This document shows, piece after piece, positions 14,512 through 23,551 of a stretch of DNA of 64,000 nucleotides. How positions within the stretch are numbered: the first letter of the stretch is position 1; every line of letters starts with the position of its first letter. The position numbers and the translations under genes are program-made. The stretch lies in NCBI GenBank assembly GCA_964570325.1, contig CAZMXS010000016.1:1-64000 (forward strand). Reading direction: 5' to 3'. Below the pieces are notes generated by a model. That model saw only the letters and a list, made by a program, of their open reading frames with translations. It was not told where the DNA came from and did no database searches. Source of the stretch: CAZMXS01 sp964570325 (GTDB lineage Bacteria > Verrucomicrobiota > Kiritimatiellia > CAIQIC01 > CAZMXS01).

Positions 14512-16710
14512 ATGCGCTTGAGTCTGAAGACCCGCGTTATTGCCTTGGCGATTACTGCCGCCCTGCTGCCGGCGCTGACCATGCTTACCCTGATCTGGCG
14601 CAGCAAACAGGACGTGATCGCGGCAGTTACGGACGAGCTTTTTACGCTGGCCCGGACCAATATCGCGCAGATCGTCATGGACACTTATGGGTTATGCGAC
14701 ACGGCCCACGCCCTGACCCAGAGCCAGATTGATCTCGGCTTGAACGTGGCGCGCCACATCCTGGACGAGGCCGGCGGCGTGACCTTTGACGAGCAGCAAC
14801 CCGTGACTTGGGAGGCGGTCAACCAGCGCACCCAGGCCAAGGTTGAACTGAAGCTGCCCGGGGTGATGTTCGCCGGGCAACGCCTGGTCATGAACCGCGA
14901 TTTCCATACGCCGACGCCGCTGGTGGACCGGGTTAAGGCGATGACCGCGATGACGAGTTCTCTCTTCCAGCGGATGAATGAGGAAGGCGATATGCTGCGC
15001 ATTGCCAGCACGACGGTCGCCGCCGACGGCCAGCGCGGCGTGGGCATGTTTATGGCGGCGCGGGATTCGAACGGAGCGCCCGATCCGATCATCCAGACCG
15101 TGCTCAAGGGCGATGTGTATCGCGGGGTGTCCATCGTCTTTGGCCAGATTTTTGTCACCTGTTACGAGCCGCTCACGAACTCCGGCGGCCGGGTGATTGG
15201 CATGTTGGCGGTAGGCCGCAAACTCGAGGCGCTCGATACCTTGCGCCAGACGATTCTCAAGACGCCGGTCGGCGACACCGGCTACATCTGGATCGTCGGC
15301 GGCAAGGGCGAGAAGCGCGGCGTTTACATTATTTCCAAGGATGGCGAGCGGGACGGGGAGAACATCTGGGACGCGCAGGATTCGGCCACGAATTATTTCA
15401 TTCGCGACATTGTCAACCGAGCCGTGGCGGCGGCGCCCGGAGTTGTTCAATTCGCCCGCTACCCCTGGCAGAATCCGGAAGATCCCGCGCCGCGGATGAA
15501 GATATCCGCGTTTACCTACTTTCCGCCGTGGGATTGGGTCATTGCCGCCGGTTCATACGAAGACGATTTCTGCGACGCCCGGCAACAGATTGAGGATGGG
15601 ATGGATCGCCTGCTGCATTATATCGGGTTCGGCACCACTATTGCGGTCCTGCTGGTGTCCTTTCTGGCCCTGCTGATCGGCCTGCACATCACGCGGCCCC
15701 TCACGCGCCTCGGCGAACTGGCTGACCGGGTTGCCGCGGGCGACTTGCAGGCCGCCGTCGCCCGGCTGAAGGAAAAGAACCTGGGCGAAAACGACGGCCG
15801 CCGCCAGGATGAGACCGGCCGGCTGGCTATTGCGTTCCGCCGAATGACGGATGGCCTTTGCGGGTTGATCGGACAGGTTCAACGCTCCGGCATTCAGGTG
15901 ACCACCTCGGCCACGGAAATCGCCGCCTCCGCCCGCGAGTTGGAAAACACCGTTACCCAGCAGGCGGCCTCGACCAACGAGGTGACCGCCGCCGCCAAGC
16001 AGATTTTCGCCACGGCCCAGGAGTTGACCGGCACGATGGAGCGGGTGGCCACCTCCGCCGGCCAGACCGCCGCGGTCGCCGGCGAGAGCCGGCAGGGACT
16101 CCAGTCCATGGAGGGCGCGATGCGCCAGTTGCTGGGCGACACCGGCGCCATCTCGACGCGCCTGACCGCTATTAGCGAGAAGGCCAACAACATCGAGAGC
16201 ATCATCTCCACCATCAACAAGGTCGCCGACCAGACCAACCTCCTGTCGCTCAACGCCGCGATTGAGGCCGAGAAGGCCGGCGAACATGGGCTGGGCTTTG
16301 CGGTGGTCGCGCGCGAGATCCGGCGGCTGGCCGACCAGACCGCCGTCGCGACGCTGGATATCGAGCGGATGGTCCGCGAGATGCACACTGCGGTTTCGTC
16401 CGGCGTGATGGAAATGGACAAATTCGTCGAACAGGTGCGGCATGGGGTCAGCATCGTCGAGCAGATCGGCGGGCAGATGAGCCGGATCGTGGAACAGGTG
16501 CAGGATCTGACGCCCCAGTTTGACCAGGTTCGCCAGGGCGTGCAGGCGCAAAGCTCCGGCGCGGAGCAGATCAGCCAGGCCATGGCGCAACTCAGCGAAG
16601 CCGCCAGCCAGACCAAGGCCGCCCTGCATGAATTCAACACGGCTACGGTTCAGCTCACCGACGCCGTCAAGGATTTGCGGCAGGAGGTCTCCAAGTTCAA
16701 GGTGGGCTAG
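14512..16710 (+). CDS. Methyl-accepting sensory protein, Cache type, WspA-like signalling domain
   Basis: 732 aa. AAGGAG (14497-14502) precedes the ATG. TM1 (about 8-27) is followed by a large periplasmic Cache_3/Cache_2-like region (30-365, with GDTGYIWIV and WVIAAGSY), TM2 (about 372-394), HAMP (ITRPLTRLGELADRVAAGDL) and a signalling domain from about 450. The hairpin tip is NKVADQTNLLSLNAAIEAEKAG, and the downstream EIRRLADQTAVAT and GVMEMDKF sequences resemble Pseudomonas WspA rather than flagellar Tsr/Tar, as far as I recall. WspA-type receptors feed surface-sensing or diguanylate-cyclase pathways. No cheA, cheW or cheR is in the window. Confidence 0.9.
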   Translation: MRLSLKTRVIALAITAALLPALTMLTLIWRSKQDVIAAVTDELFTLARTNIAQIVMDTYGLCDTAHALTQSQIDLGLNVARHILDEAGGVTFDEQQPVTWEAVNQRTQAKVELKLPGVMFAGQRLVMNRDFHTPTPLVDRVKAMTAMTSSLFQRMNEEGDMLRIASTTVAADGQRGVGMFMAARDSNGAPDPIIQTVLKGDVYRGVSIVFGQIFVTCYEPLTNSGGRVIGMLAVGRKLEALDTLRQTILKTPVGDTGYIWIVGGKGEKRGVYIISKDGERDGENIWDAQDSATNYFIRDIVNRAVAAAPGVVQFARYPWQNPEDPAPRMKISAFTYFPPWDWVIAAGSYEDDFCDARQQIEDGMDRLLHYIGFGTTIAVLLVSFLALLIGLHITRPLTRLGELADRVAAGDLQAAVARLKEKNLGENDGRRQDETGRLAIAFRRMTDGLCGLIGQVQRSGIQVTTSATEIAASARELENTVTQQAASTNEVTAAAKQIFATAQELTGTMERVATSAGQTAAVAGESRQGLQSMEGAMRQLLGDTGAISTRLTAISEKANNIESIISTINKVADQTNLLSLNAAIEAEKAGEHGLGFAVVAREIRRLADQTAVATLDIERMVREMHTAVSSGVMEMDKFVEQVRHGVSIVEQIGGQMSRIVEQVQDLTPQFDQVRQGVQAQSSGAEQISQAMAQLSEAASQTKAALHEFNTATVQLTDAVKDLRQEVSKFKVG

Positions 16711-16782
16711 AATCGGGCGAGTCGGCGCGGCGGGGCGGGTGGGAGAAGAGAGTATGCGAGTGGAAGCGGGAGAAGCAGAGGA

Positions 16783-17787
16783 ATGCGTTTGACGTTGTTT
16801 ATCAGCCGCTGGTTGATCATGGCCGGGTGGCTGGGCGCGGGCATTGGCGCGCCGGCGCAGACCGTCGCGCCGATGGAGCGCGTCGGCCTGAAAAAAGCGG
16901 TGTACATTCCGCACTGGACGCCGCAGGCGCAGTTTGCCGGCTATTACGTGGCGCTGGAAAAGGGTTTTTTCCGCGCACAGGGGATTGACTTGGAAATCCT
17001 ACGCGGTGGGCCGGACGCGCCCGCAACGGCCTGGCTGGAGGAGGGCAAGGCTGATTTTGCGACGATGTTTCTCGCGTCCGCTATCGAACGTCGCGCGGCT
17101 GGCGCGCCCTTTGTCAATCTCGCTCAGGTGGTGCAGCGCTCGGCGCTCCTGCTGGTTGCCAAAAAGTCGTCCGGAATCAAATCGCCGGCGGATTTCAACG
17201 GCCGGCGGATCATGGTTTGGCCCGAATTCCAATTACAGCCCCTGGCCCTTTTCCGAAAGTTCAATGTCCATCCGCGCGTGATCACGCAGCGCAACACCGT
17301 CAATCTGTTCCTGCGCGGCGGAGCCGATGTGGTCTCGGCCATGTGGTACAACGAATATCATCTGCTGCTGAATTATGGGCTCAACGAAGATGAACTGACG
17401 GTTTTTCATTATGACGATTACGGGTTGAACTTTCCTGAAGACGGCATCTATTGCCGCGCGGAGACCTGGCAACGCGATCCGGCCCTGTGCCGCGGCTTTG
17501 TGCGCGCCGCTTTTGAAGGCTGGCGCTATGCCTTCGCGCACCCGGAGGAAGCTTTGGACATGGTGATGACGCGCGTGCGCGAGGCCAACCTGCCGACCAA
17601 TCGGGTGCACCAGCGCTGGATGCTCGGGGTGATGCGGCAGATCATTATGCCCGCCGGCAACGCAACGCGCCTCGGCCATCTGGCTGAGGCCGATTACGAG
17701 CGCGTTGCCCGGGAACTGCGGGAAACCGGGATCATTGCGGACGCACCCGCCTACAAGGCATTTTATGAAGACGGCCTCGCTCCCTAA
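16783..17787 (+). CDS. NMT1/THI5-like periplasmic substrate-binding protein, no transporter partners
   Basis: 334 aa. An N-terminal signal peptide ends around PAQ (residue 26). The mature part has the SBP fold signature: VYIPHWTPQAQFAGYYVALEKGFF, a linker GIDLEIL, GKADFAT and DFNGRRIMVWPEF. This family binds thiamine-pyrimidine precursors, nitrate/sulfonate or related small molecules in ABC importers. No permease or ATPase accompanies it. It sits 72 nt after one MCP gene and overlaps the next by 23 nt, so it more likely delivers a ligand signal to a receptor. Ligand unknown. Confidence 0.82.
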   Translation: MRLTLFISRWLIMAGWLGAGIGAPAQTVAPMERVGLKKAVYIPHWTPQAQFAGYYVALEKGFFRAQGIDLEILRGGPDAPATAWLEEGKADFATMFLASAIERRAAGAPFVNLAQVVQRSALLLVAKKSSGIKSPADFNGRRIMVWPEFQLQPLALFRKFNVHPRVITQRNTVNLFLRGGADVVSAMWYNEYHLLLNYGLNEDELTVFHYDDYGLNFPEDGIYCRAETWQRDPALCRGFVRAAFEGWRYAFAHPEEALDMVMTRVREANLPTNRVHQRWMLGVMRQIIMPAGNATRLGHLAEADYERVARELRETGIIADAPAYKAFYEDGLAP

Positions 17788-19804
17788 ACGGCGTTTCGGG
17801 CTGGCGTTCCGGCTGGGCCTGCTGCTGATCGGCGGCTCGTTCCTGATTTTTTTCGGCGTTTTCTGCTTCAACTTCACCCATTCGCGTCGGTTGATCCGCG
17901 AAGGCATGCGGCGCGATGCCCATTCCCTCGCCGTCGCCAAGGCCAATGAGATCTATGCCGTGCTGGCCGCTGTCGAGCAGACCCCGCGTTACCTGGCCCG
18001 GCTGGCCGAGATGCCGGATCTGACGGCGGAACAACTCCAGGCGATGATTCGCCAAGGGCTCGAGTCCAATCCCAATGTTTTCGGCTCCACTGCGGCTTTT
18101 GCCCCGCGCGCCTTCGACGCGCGCACGAATTACTTCGCCCCTTATTGTTATCGCGACAATGGCCGGATCGAGTTCATCTGGCTTGGAGGCGCGAACTATC
18201 ATTACTTCGATCATGATTGGTTCCTGATTCCGCGGGAACTCGACACCCCATGCTGGAGCGAGCCGTTCTTCGACGAGGGCGGCGTCAACCGGCTGATGGC
18301 CACCTATTCCGTGCCGTTCTACCGCCGGCAACCCGGCGGCGGCCGCGAGTTCCGCGGTGTCGCCACGGCGGACATCACGTTGGAGTGGCTCCAAAAGCTG
18401 GCGAGCGAAATCCGTGTGCTGGAGACCGGCTACGCATTTCTGCTTTCACGCAACGGCGTGTTCCTGACGCACCCGGACACGAACCTGGTCATGCGCAGCA
18501 GCATTTTTGACATGGCCGAGGAAAATAATTTGCCCGAACTGCGCCGGATCGCGCGCGACATGCTCCGCGGCCGCTCGGACTTCGTCCGGCTGCCCCGTCA
18601 TTACCGCGGCCGCCCCTGCTGGTACTACTACACGCCGGTTCCATCCGTCGGCTGGTCGCTGGTGGTGGTGTTTCCCGAGCACGAGCTTTATGCGGAGGTC
18701 TATGCCTTGCAGCGTAAAATCGCCGCCATTGCCCTGCTGGGTTTCTGCGCCTTCTTCCTGCTGACGTTGAACGTGCTCAAACGCACCGCCCGGCCGATCC
18801 AGCGGATCAGCGCGCTGGCCGAGAAAATCGCCGGCCGCGACCTGCAAGCGGTTGTCCAGCGGCTGCCGGTTTTCGAGCGCGAGAACGAGCGCCTGCGCAC
18901 GCGCGAATATTGGCAGCTTGGCCGCGCGTTCATCAGCATGACCCGTTCGCTGCACGCGCTGCTGGCGCAGGTGCGCGAGTCCGGGCTGCAGGTGGCCGGC
19001 ACCTCCGCCGAGATCGCCGCCTCCGCCCGCCAGCTCGAGGCCACTGCGACCGAGCAGGCCGCCTCCACCCGGGAGGTCAGCAACTGCTCGGCCGACATCA
19101 CCACCCGCGCGCGCAACCTGGTCCAGACCATGGGCGAGATCGCCGCGGCCGCCGCTTCAACCGGCGGCCTGGCCCTGGAGGGGCGGGGCGGACTGGGCAA
19201 CATGGAAAGCAGCATGCAGCGCCTGACCGACGCGACGATGGCGATCTCCGCCAAGCTCTCCGCCATCAGCCGCAAGGCGGAGAACATCCGCAGTATCGTG
19301 ACCACCATCAACAAGGTTGCCGATCAGACCAATCTGCTTTCGCTCAACGCCGCGATTGAGGCCGAGAAAGCCGGCGAATACGGCGTCGGCTTCGCGGTGG
19401 TCGCGCGCGAAATCCGGCGGCTCGCCGACCAGACCGCGCTGGCTACGCAGGACATCGAGCGCATGGTCAAGGAGATGCTCTCCGCGGTGTCCTCCGGGGT
19501 GATGGAGATGGACAAATTCGTGGACCAGGTGCGCCGGGGCGGTGATGAGGTGCGCACGATCAACGGCCGGCTGGGCGGTATCATTGACCAGGTCGGCGAC
19601 CTGACGCCGCGGGTTGAGGTGATCAACCAGTCCATGCAGGCCCAGACTGCCGGCGCCGAGCAGATCAGCGAGGCGATGGCGCAACTCAGCGCCGCCGCCG
19701 GACAGATCCGCGAGTCCCTGCAGGAATTCAACAAGGTCGCCGACCAGCTCAACGTCGCCGCCCAGAGCCTTTCGCAGGAAGTGGCGAAGTTCAAGCTGGA
19801 TTAA
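17765..19804 (+). CDS. Methyl-accepting sensory protein, dCache type, WspA-like signalling domain
   Basis: 679 aa. Start taken at ATG 17765 inside the end of the binding-protein gene, giving MKTASLPKRRFG before TM1 (about 14-36). The periplasmic part (40-320) is a double-Cache (PDC) sensor: GSTAAFAPRAF, WSEPFFDEGG, ETGYAFLLSRNGVFLTHPD, WSLVVVFPE. TM2 is near 323-345, then HAMP (RPIQRISALAEKIAGRDL) and a signalling domain closely matching the upstream MCP. Similar PDC sensors occur on RsbU-type phosphatases. The 23-bp overlap implies coupled translation with the binding protein. Clear methylation sites are not evident. Confidence 0.9.
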   Translation: MKTASLPKRRFGLAFRLGLLLIGGSFLIFFGVFCFNFTHSRRLIREGMRRDAHSLAVAKANEIYAVLAAVEQTPRYLARLAEMPDLTAEQLQAMIRQGLESNPNVFGSTAAFAPRAFDARTNYFAPYCYRDNGRIEFIWLGGANYHYFDHDWFLIPRELDTPCWSEPFFDEGGVNRLMATYSVPFYRRQPGGGREFRGVATADITLEWLQKLASEIRVLETGYAFLLSRNGVFLTHPDTNLVMRSSIFDMAEENNLPELRRIARDMLRGRSDFVRLPRHYRGRPCWYYYTPVPSVGWSLVVVFPEHELYAEVYALQRKIAAIALLGFCAFFLLTLNVLKRTARPIQRISALAEKIAGRDLQAVVQRLPVFERENERLRTREYWQLGRAFISMTRSLHALLAQVRESGLQVAGTSAEIAASARQLEATATEQAASTREVSNCSADITTRARNLVQTMGEIAAAAASTGGLALEGRGGLGNMESSMQRLTDATMAISAKLSAISRKAENIRSIVTTINKVADQTNLLSLNAAIEAEKAGEYGVGFAVVAREIRRLADQTALATQDIERMVKEMLSAVSSGVMEMDKFVDQVRRGGDEVRTINGRLGGIIDQVGDLTPRVEVINQSMQAQTAGAEQISEAMAQLSAAAGQIRESLQEFNKVADQLNVAAQSLSQEVAKFKLD

Positions 19805-19826
19805 GTTGCCGGCGCGCGAGCATGCT

Positions 19827-20129
19827 CTAGATAAATACATCCGTGCTGGCGGCCGGATCGCGCGGCGGAAAGTCGAAATCCGTTTCAAACAAGTCCACCA
19901 ACTGGCGGCAGAAGGCCTCCTCATCCGGCCCGGTCACGGCGAGCCGCACTTCGTGTCCGTGCTCCAAACCCAGCATCAGCAGCCCCAGCACGGACTTGAG
20001 ATCCGTCTGCCCGCCCTTGGCGGTCGCGACGATCTGGCCGGGGTAATCGCGGGCCACTTTGACAATGGCGGATGAGGGCCGGCAGTGAATGCCCTGAACA
20101 TTTCGAATGATGGCAGTCTTTTCGACCAT
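19827..20129 (-). CDS. ptsH: HPr phosphocarrier protein
   Basis: 100 aa when started at ATG 20129. The active-site histidine is H15 in GIHCRPSS, and S46 in DLKSVLGLLML is the site used by HPr kinase, both at exactly the canonical positions. The C-terminal extension (FPPRDPAASTDVFI) makes it about 12 residues longer than typical. No enzyme I, EII or hprK lies in the window, so it may work in regulation rather than sugar transport; PVC and proteobacterial genomes often carry such regulatory HPr proteins. It converges on the second MCP gene with only 22 nt between them. Confidence 0.88.
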   Translation of the reverse strand: MVEKTAIIRNVQGIHCRPSSAIVKVARDYPGQIVATAKGGQTDLKSVLGLLMLGLEHGHEVRLAVTGPDEEAFCRQLVDLFETDFDFPPRDPAASTDVFI

Positions 20130-20325
20130 GATTTGGCCCGCAAACCCGCCAATATACCCGCCTTGGCGGTTCCTTTTTACCCCCTTTGCCCCCGTTACGC
20201 CAAGCCTGATTTCAAATGGTGAAAAGGGAAGGTGGGCTGGTGGAAGCCAAACCCGAAGCGGGAACGATGTGCCAGCCGCCTGAATGAAAGCCCCAGTTTT
20301 GAACTGCAACTTCGAGCCTTGAGCT
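20130..20325. other. Intergenic region upstream of HPr
   Basis: 196 nt between the end of the FAH-family gene and HPr. It carries a small CCGCC-AA-GGCGG hairpin near 20155-20170 next to TATATT on the minus strand (no good -35), and a degenerate repeat-like stretch at about 20291-20330 built of TTGAA/TTCGA-type units. No gene is seen. Confidence 0.35.
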
Positions 20326-21192
20326 TTATTCCACCCGATTGACCTGTGTGCCCAGCCCCGTGATGGTCGTCTCCAGCACATCGCCGGCCCGTAGCAGGAT
20401 CGGTGGGGTGTGCGCGGACCCGATGCCCGCCGGCGTGCCGGTGGAAAGGATGTCGGTCGGTTGCAGCGTGATTGTCGCGCTGAGCTGGCTGATCAGGAAC
20501 GGGATCGGGAAGATCATCCGGGACGTGTGGCTGTCCTGTAACACGCGGCCGTTGACCCTGGCCTGCAGGGCTAAATTCCCGGGGTCGGGCACTTCGTCCG
20601 CCGTGACGAGAAAGGGGCCGAGCGGGCAAAACGTGTCGTGGCTCTTGGCGCGGTACCACTGCTTGCCCGCGCGCTGCGCGTCGCGGTCGGTAACATCGTT
20701 GAGCACCGCATATCCGGCCACATATTCCAGCGCCCGGTCAGCGCTTACCCGCCGGGCGGTCCGGCCGATCACCACCGCCAGTTCCACCTCGCCATCACAG
20801 TTCGCTGCGCCCGGCGGCAGTGCGATCGGGTCAAACGGACCGTTCAGGGCCGATACGGCCTTGGCAAAGAAGATGGGCGCGGCCGGCACCTCGGCATCGA
20901 ACTCGACGGCATGGTCAGCATAGTTCTTGCCGAGGCAGATGATCTGGCCGGGACGGCCCACCGGCGGGCCCAGCCGAACGCCGGCCGGATCCACCAGTTT
21001 CAGATTGGGCTCCCGCAGCAGCCCGCGCAGCCGCTCAAGACCCCAGCGCGTAAAGAACCGCGCATCGAAATCTTCGATGTCAAATGCCGCGGCGCGGACA
21101 TCGACAATCCGGCTCTGTCCGGGGCTGGGCGTGTTTTCCAGCCAGATGCCCGGCCGCTCTTCGCCGCGCGGTCCGAAACGCACGAGCTTCAT
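20326..21192 (-). CDS. Fumarylacetoacetate hydrolase family protein
   Basis: 288 aa, started at ATG 21192, which overlaps the end of the RNase HIII gene by 4 nt and has GGAGGAGG upstream. The FAH fold signature is clear: IICLGKNYADHA, the metal-binding acidic cluster in CDGEVELAVVIG, GYAVLNDVTDRD, KSHDTFCPLGP and ILSTGTPAGIG. Family members hydrolyse or decarboxylate C-C bonds in 2-oxo acids (fumarylpyruvate, acylpyruvates, 2-hydroxyhepta-2,4-dienedioate). The exact substrate is not determined; operon partner rnhC gives no clue. Confidence 0.88.
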   Translation of the reverse strand: MKLVRFGPRGEERPGIWLENTPSPGQSRIVDVRAAAFDIEDFDARFFTRWGLERLRGLLREPNLKLVDPAGVRLGPPVGRPGQIICLGKNYADHAVEFDAEVPAAPIFFAKAVSALNGPFDPIALPPGAANCDGEVELAVVIGRTARRVSADRALEYVAGYAVLNDVTDRDAQRAGKQWYRAKSHDTFCPLGPFLVTADEVPDPGNLALQARVNGRVLQDSHTSRMIFPIPFLISQLSATITLQPTDILSTGTPAGIGSAHTPPILLRAGDVLETTITGLGTQVNRVE

Positions 21193-22187
21193 CCCGCCGC
21201 CTCCTCCGCTTTTTCCTCGCGGGTTTTTGAAACCACCTGTCCGTCCGGGCCCAGCGCCGCGCGGCTCGCGCCGCATTTTTCCAAGACCGCATCGGTCGTC
21301 CGGAAATGGCACTTGGATGTCTCCAGCAGGATGGCCGGTCCCTGCTTCGCCACCAGTTGGCAAGCGACTTCCTGCACCTGGGTCGAGGCGCCCTTGGGGA
21401 TGGCCAGGTCGAAACGCTCGCCGATTTTCTGCAAACCGTCCAGAAAACCGGCTCGGGCCAGGATGGACGCGGCCGCCACGGCCATGTCGGACTCGGCCTT
21501 GTGGCGCTGCTCCAGCTTGATCCGCTTGCCCTTCTTCATGAGCGCCATCTCAATCTGGCGGGTCGGCCCGAACTGGTCGGACAGCGCGCGCGGGCAGCCG
21601 GGCACCTTTTCCAGCAGGTTTTCGATCGCGCGGGCGTGGCCCCACGCCAGCAGGCGGTTGACGTTTCGAATCCGGGCGTAAAGCTCATTGTACTTGCGCG
21701 GGCCGATCGTGACCAGCGTCCAGCGGTCGCCAACCAGCTCGCGAATCTTCCGCGCCAGGTCGCGGGCGACGCGGTCGCTCGAAATCGTCTTGCTGTCGCG
21801 GATATTCATTTCCTGCATGGCCGGAACCAACTGCTCGTCCACATAAACGGCGGCAATCACTAGCGGGCCGAAGAAATCGCCCTTGCCGCTCTCGTCAATG
21901 CCCATGTGGGGCTGTGCCGCCTCGGGATGCAGCACTTGCTCATAACCCACCCCGGCCTGCTGGAGCACTTCCGGTTCGAGCGTGAAGAGCACCCAGTCTT
22001 CGGCGCCCTGTCCCTGCACGAGGCACTTTCCGCTCTTGAAAAGGGCAATCTGGCAGTCGGAACCCTCGGCGGCGATCCGGGTATGCGGCACTTCGCGCGG
22101 CCGGTAATTGCCGGTCCGGATGATCTCGACTAAGCGCGCCTGCTGCGCGGCGTTCAACGGGAACGTGAAAGATGTTTTCTTGGGCAT
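21189..22187 (-). CDS. rnhC: Ribonuclease HIII
   Basis: 332 aa, start at ATG 22187 (MPKKTSFTF). An N-terminal TBP-like substrate-binding domain (1-85) is followed by the type 2 RNase H core: GIDESGKGDFFGPLVIA supplies the HIII-type D-E-S-G-K-G-D motif, then RDSKTISSDR, YNELYARIRNVNRLLAWGHARAIE and ESDMAVAAASILAR. RNase HIII removes RNA from RNA/DNA hybrids; the N-terminal domain separates it from HII. There is no Shine-Dalgarno sequence, but a promoter ends 7 nt before the ATG. It is probably cotranscribed with the FAH gene. Confidence 0.9.
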   Translation of the reverse strand: MPKKTSFTFPLNAAQQARLVEIIRTGNYRPREVPHTRIAAEGSDCQIALFKSGKCLVQGQGAEDWVLFTLEPEVLQQAGVGYEQVLHPEAAQPHMGIDESGKGDFFGPLVIAAVYVDEQLVPAMQEMNIRDSKTISSDRVARDLARKIRELVGDRWTLVTIGPRKYNELYARIRNVNRLLAWGHARAIENLLEKVPGCPRALSDQFGPTRQIEMALMKKGKRIKLEQRHKAESDMAVAAASILARAGFLDGLQKIGERFDLAIPKGASTQVQEVACQLVAKQGPAILLETSKCHFRTTDAVLEKCGASRAALGPDGQVVSKTREEKAEEAAG

Positions 22188-22194
22188 GCGCGGG

Positions 22195-22223
22195 AAGTTA
22201 GCAGAAGCCGGAGGGCGTGACAA
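22195..22223 (-). promoter_or_regulatory. Candidate leaderless promoter of rnhC
   Basis: On the minus strand, TTGTCA (22223-22218, 5/6), 17 nt and TAACTT (22200-22195, TAnnnT type), then 7 nt to the ATG. The spacing matches the promoters of the MFS, menG and cysK genes in this window. Confidence 0.5.
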
Positions 22224-22334
22224 CGGAAAGGGCGTTGCCCGCTCCGCCAATCCCGGCCCACTGAATGTGACGCCGGCTTGCGCAGTCGTTGCCTTACGGT
22301 CAAAAAGCGGCGCGGCGGAAGGCGCGCTTCGATA

Positions 22335-22363
22335 TTGGCGATCCTGTCGGCAACCTCTATAAT
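22335..22363 (+). promoter_or_regulatory. Promoter of the TPR/ExbBD/vWA gene set
   Basis: TTGGCG (22335-22340), 17 nt and a perfect TATAAT (22358-22363). The -10 box ends 12 nt before the ATG at 22376, so the leader would be only about 6 nt and lacks a ribosome-binding site. Confidence 0.65.
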
Positions 22364-22375
22364 TTGCCGCAACGC

Positions 22376-23551
22376 ATGAAACGGACATTCAAGCGGATTC
22401 GAGCGGCGGGCCTTGCCCTGGCGCTGGGGCTGCTGTCTGCTGTGGCGGTGCGCGCCGGTCCGCAGGATGCCGGTCCGGATGAACTCTACCAGGCCGGCCT
22501 GGCCCAGTTTGCCGCCGGCGGTTATGCTGACGCCGCGAAGAATTTTCAGGATTTGATCACCCGTTTTGGCGGCGAGCCGTCAATGAGCAACATGATCGAG
22601 GCGGCCTACTACGGCTTGGGCTGCTGCCAGTATAACCAGGGGCAGTATCCCGAGGCGATTACGACTTTTCAGAGCTACATCCAGAAGTATCCCGGCGCGA
22701 AGCTGCTGGACGAGGCGCTCTTTCGGATCGGCGCCGCCCAGCAGGCGGGCGAAGCCTACGACGCCGCGCTGGCCGCCTACCAGGATCTGCTGAACCGGTT
22801 CCCGCGCTCGACCTTCGCCGAGGACGCCGCCTTTCAGATCGGCCTCTGTCAGATGCTCAAACCGTCCCCGCCCGCCGCCGCGGAGGCCTTTGAGCGCTTC
22901 CGGCAGAATTATCCCGAATCCGACCTTTTCGCGCAGGCAACGATGTTCAAGGCCCGCGCCCAGTTTGCGGCCGAAAAACTAAAGGAGGCGGTGGATACGC
23001 TTTCCACGCTCGAAAATTACAGCCGCAACTGGGATCACCTGGTCTATGTCAACTTCCTTGCCGTCGAGATCGGCGATGCTGCTTACGACAACACGGACTA
23101 CGATTTGGCCCTGCGCGCTTACCGGCGCGTGCGGCCCCGCGAATCGCTGCTGCGGCTCCAGCGCCGCGTCGTTGCCGGCGCCCAGGCCGCGCTCGACGCT
23201 TTTCGCAAGGAGCCGGCCGCGCCGCAGGCGGTCATGGCGCGGTTCCGTCGTGAGCGACGGCTGACCGCCGCGCTTGCCCAGGCGCAGGATCTGCAGCAGA
23301 AACTGGAAGCCATGCCGGACTACGACGCCGGGCTTTACCACCGCATCGGACGCTGTTTCATGAACAACGACCGCTATTGGGAGGCGCGCGTCGCCTTCGA
23401 GCGTGTCGTGGCCGAGGCGCGCGACGAAAAGATTCGGGAGGCGGCGCACTACGACCTGATCCTGGTGCTGGCGCGGATGCGACGCTTCGATGATTTGATC
23501 GGCGAGGCGGACCAATACCTGGCCCGGTACGATGTGAACCCGAAACGATGA
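22376..23551 (+). CDS. Secreted TPR-repeat protein (YbgF/BamD-like)
   Basis: 391 aa, started at ATG 22376. A signal peptide (KRIRAAGLALALGLLSAVAVRA) precedes tetratricopeptide repeats: LYQAGLAQFAAGGYADAAKNF, AYYGLGCCQYNQGQYPEAI, ALFRIGAAQQAGEAYDAAL, and again near the end (GLYHRIGRCFMNNDRYWEA). The spacing is like CpoB/YbgF and BamD scaffolds that work with Tol/Pal or outer-membrane machinery. It starts the run of genes ending in ExbB/ExbD/vWA; its stop overlaps the next start (ATGA), so the proteins are likely made together and act in the periplasm. Confidence 0.8.
   Translation: MKRTFKRIRAAGLALALGLLSAVAVRAGPQDAGPDELYQAGLAQFAAGGYADAAKNFQDLITRFGGEPSMSNMIEAAYYGLGCCQYNQGQYPEAITTFQSYIQKYPGAKLLDEALFRIGAAQQAGEAYDAALAAYQDLLNRFPRSTFAEDAAFQIGLCQMLKPSPPAAAEAFERFRQNYPESDLFAQATMFKARAQFAAEKLKEAVDTLSTLENYSRNWDHLVYVNFLAVEIGDAAYDNTDYDLALRAYRRVRPRESLLRLQRRVVAGAQAALDAFRKEPAAPQAVMARFRRERRLTAALAQAQDLQQKLEAMPDYDAGLYHRIGRCFMNNDRYWEARVAFERVVAEARDEKIREAAHYDLILVLARMRRFDDLIGEADQYLARYDVNPKR

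Noticed and set aside
14685..16914. Minus-strand frames opposite the first MCP gene
   Set aside because: The plus strand has an unmistakable MCP signalling domain; antisense frames are by-products of GC-rich codon use.
20195..20659. N-terminal extension or separate gene upstream of HPr
   Set aside because: The extra sequence lacks domains and the HPr core starts exactly at ATG 20129 with H15 and S46 in canonical positions.
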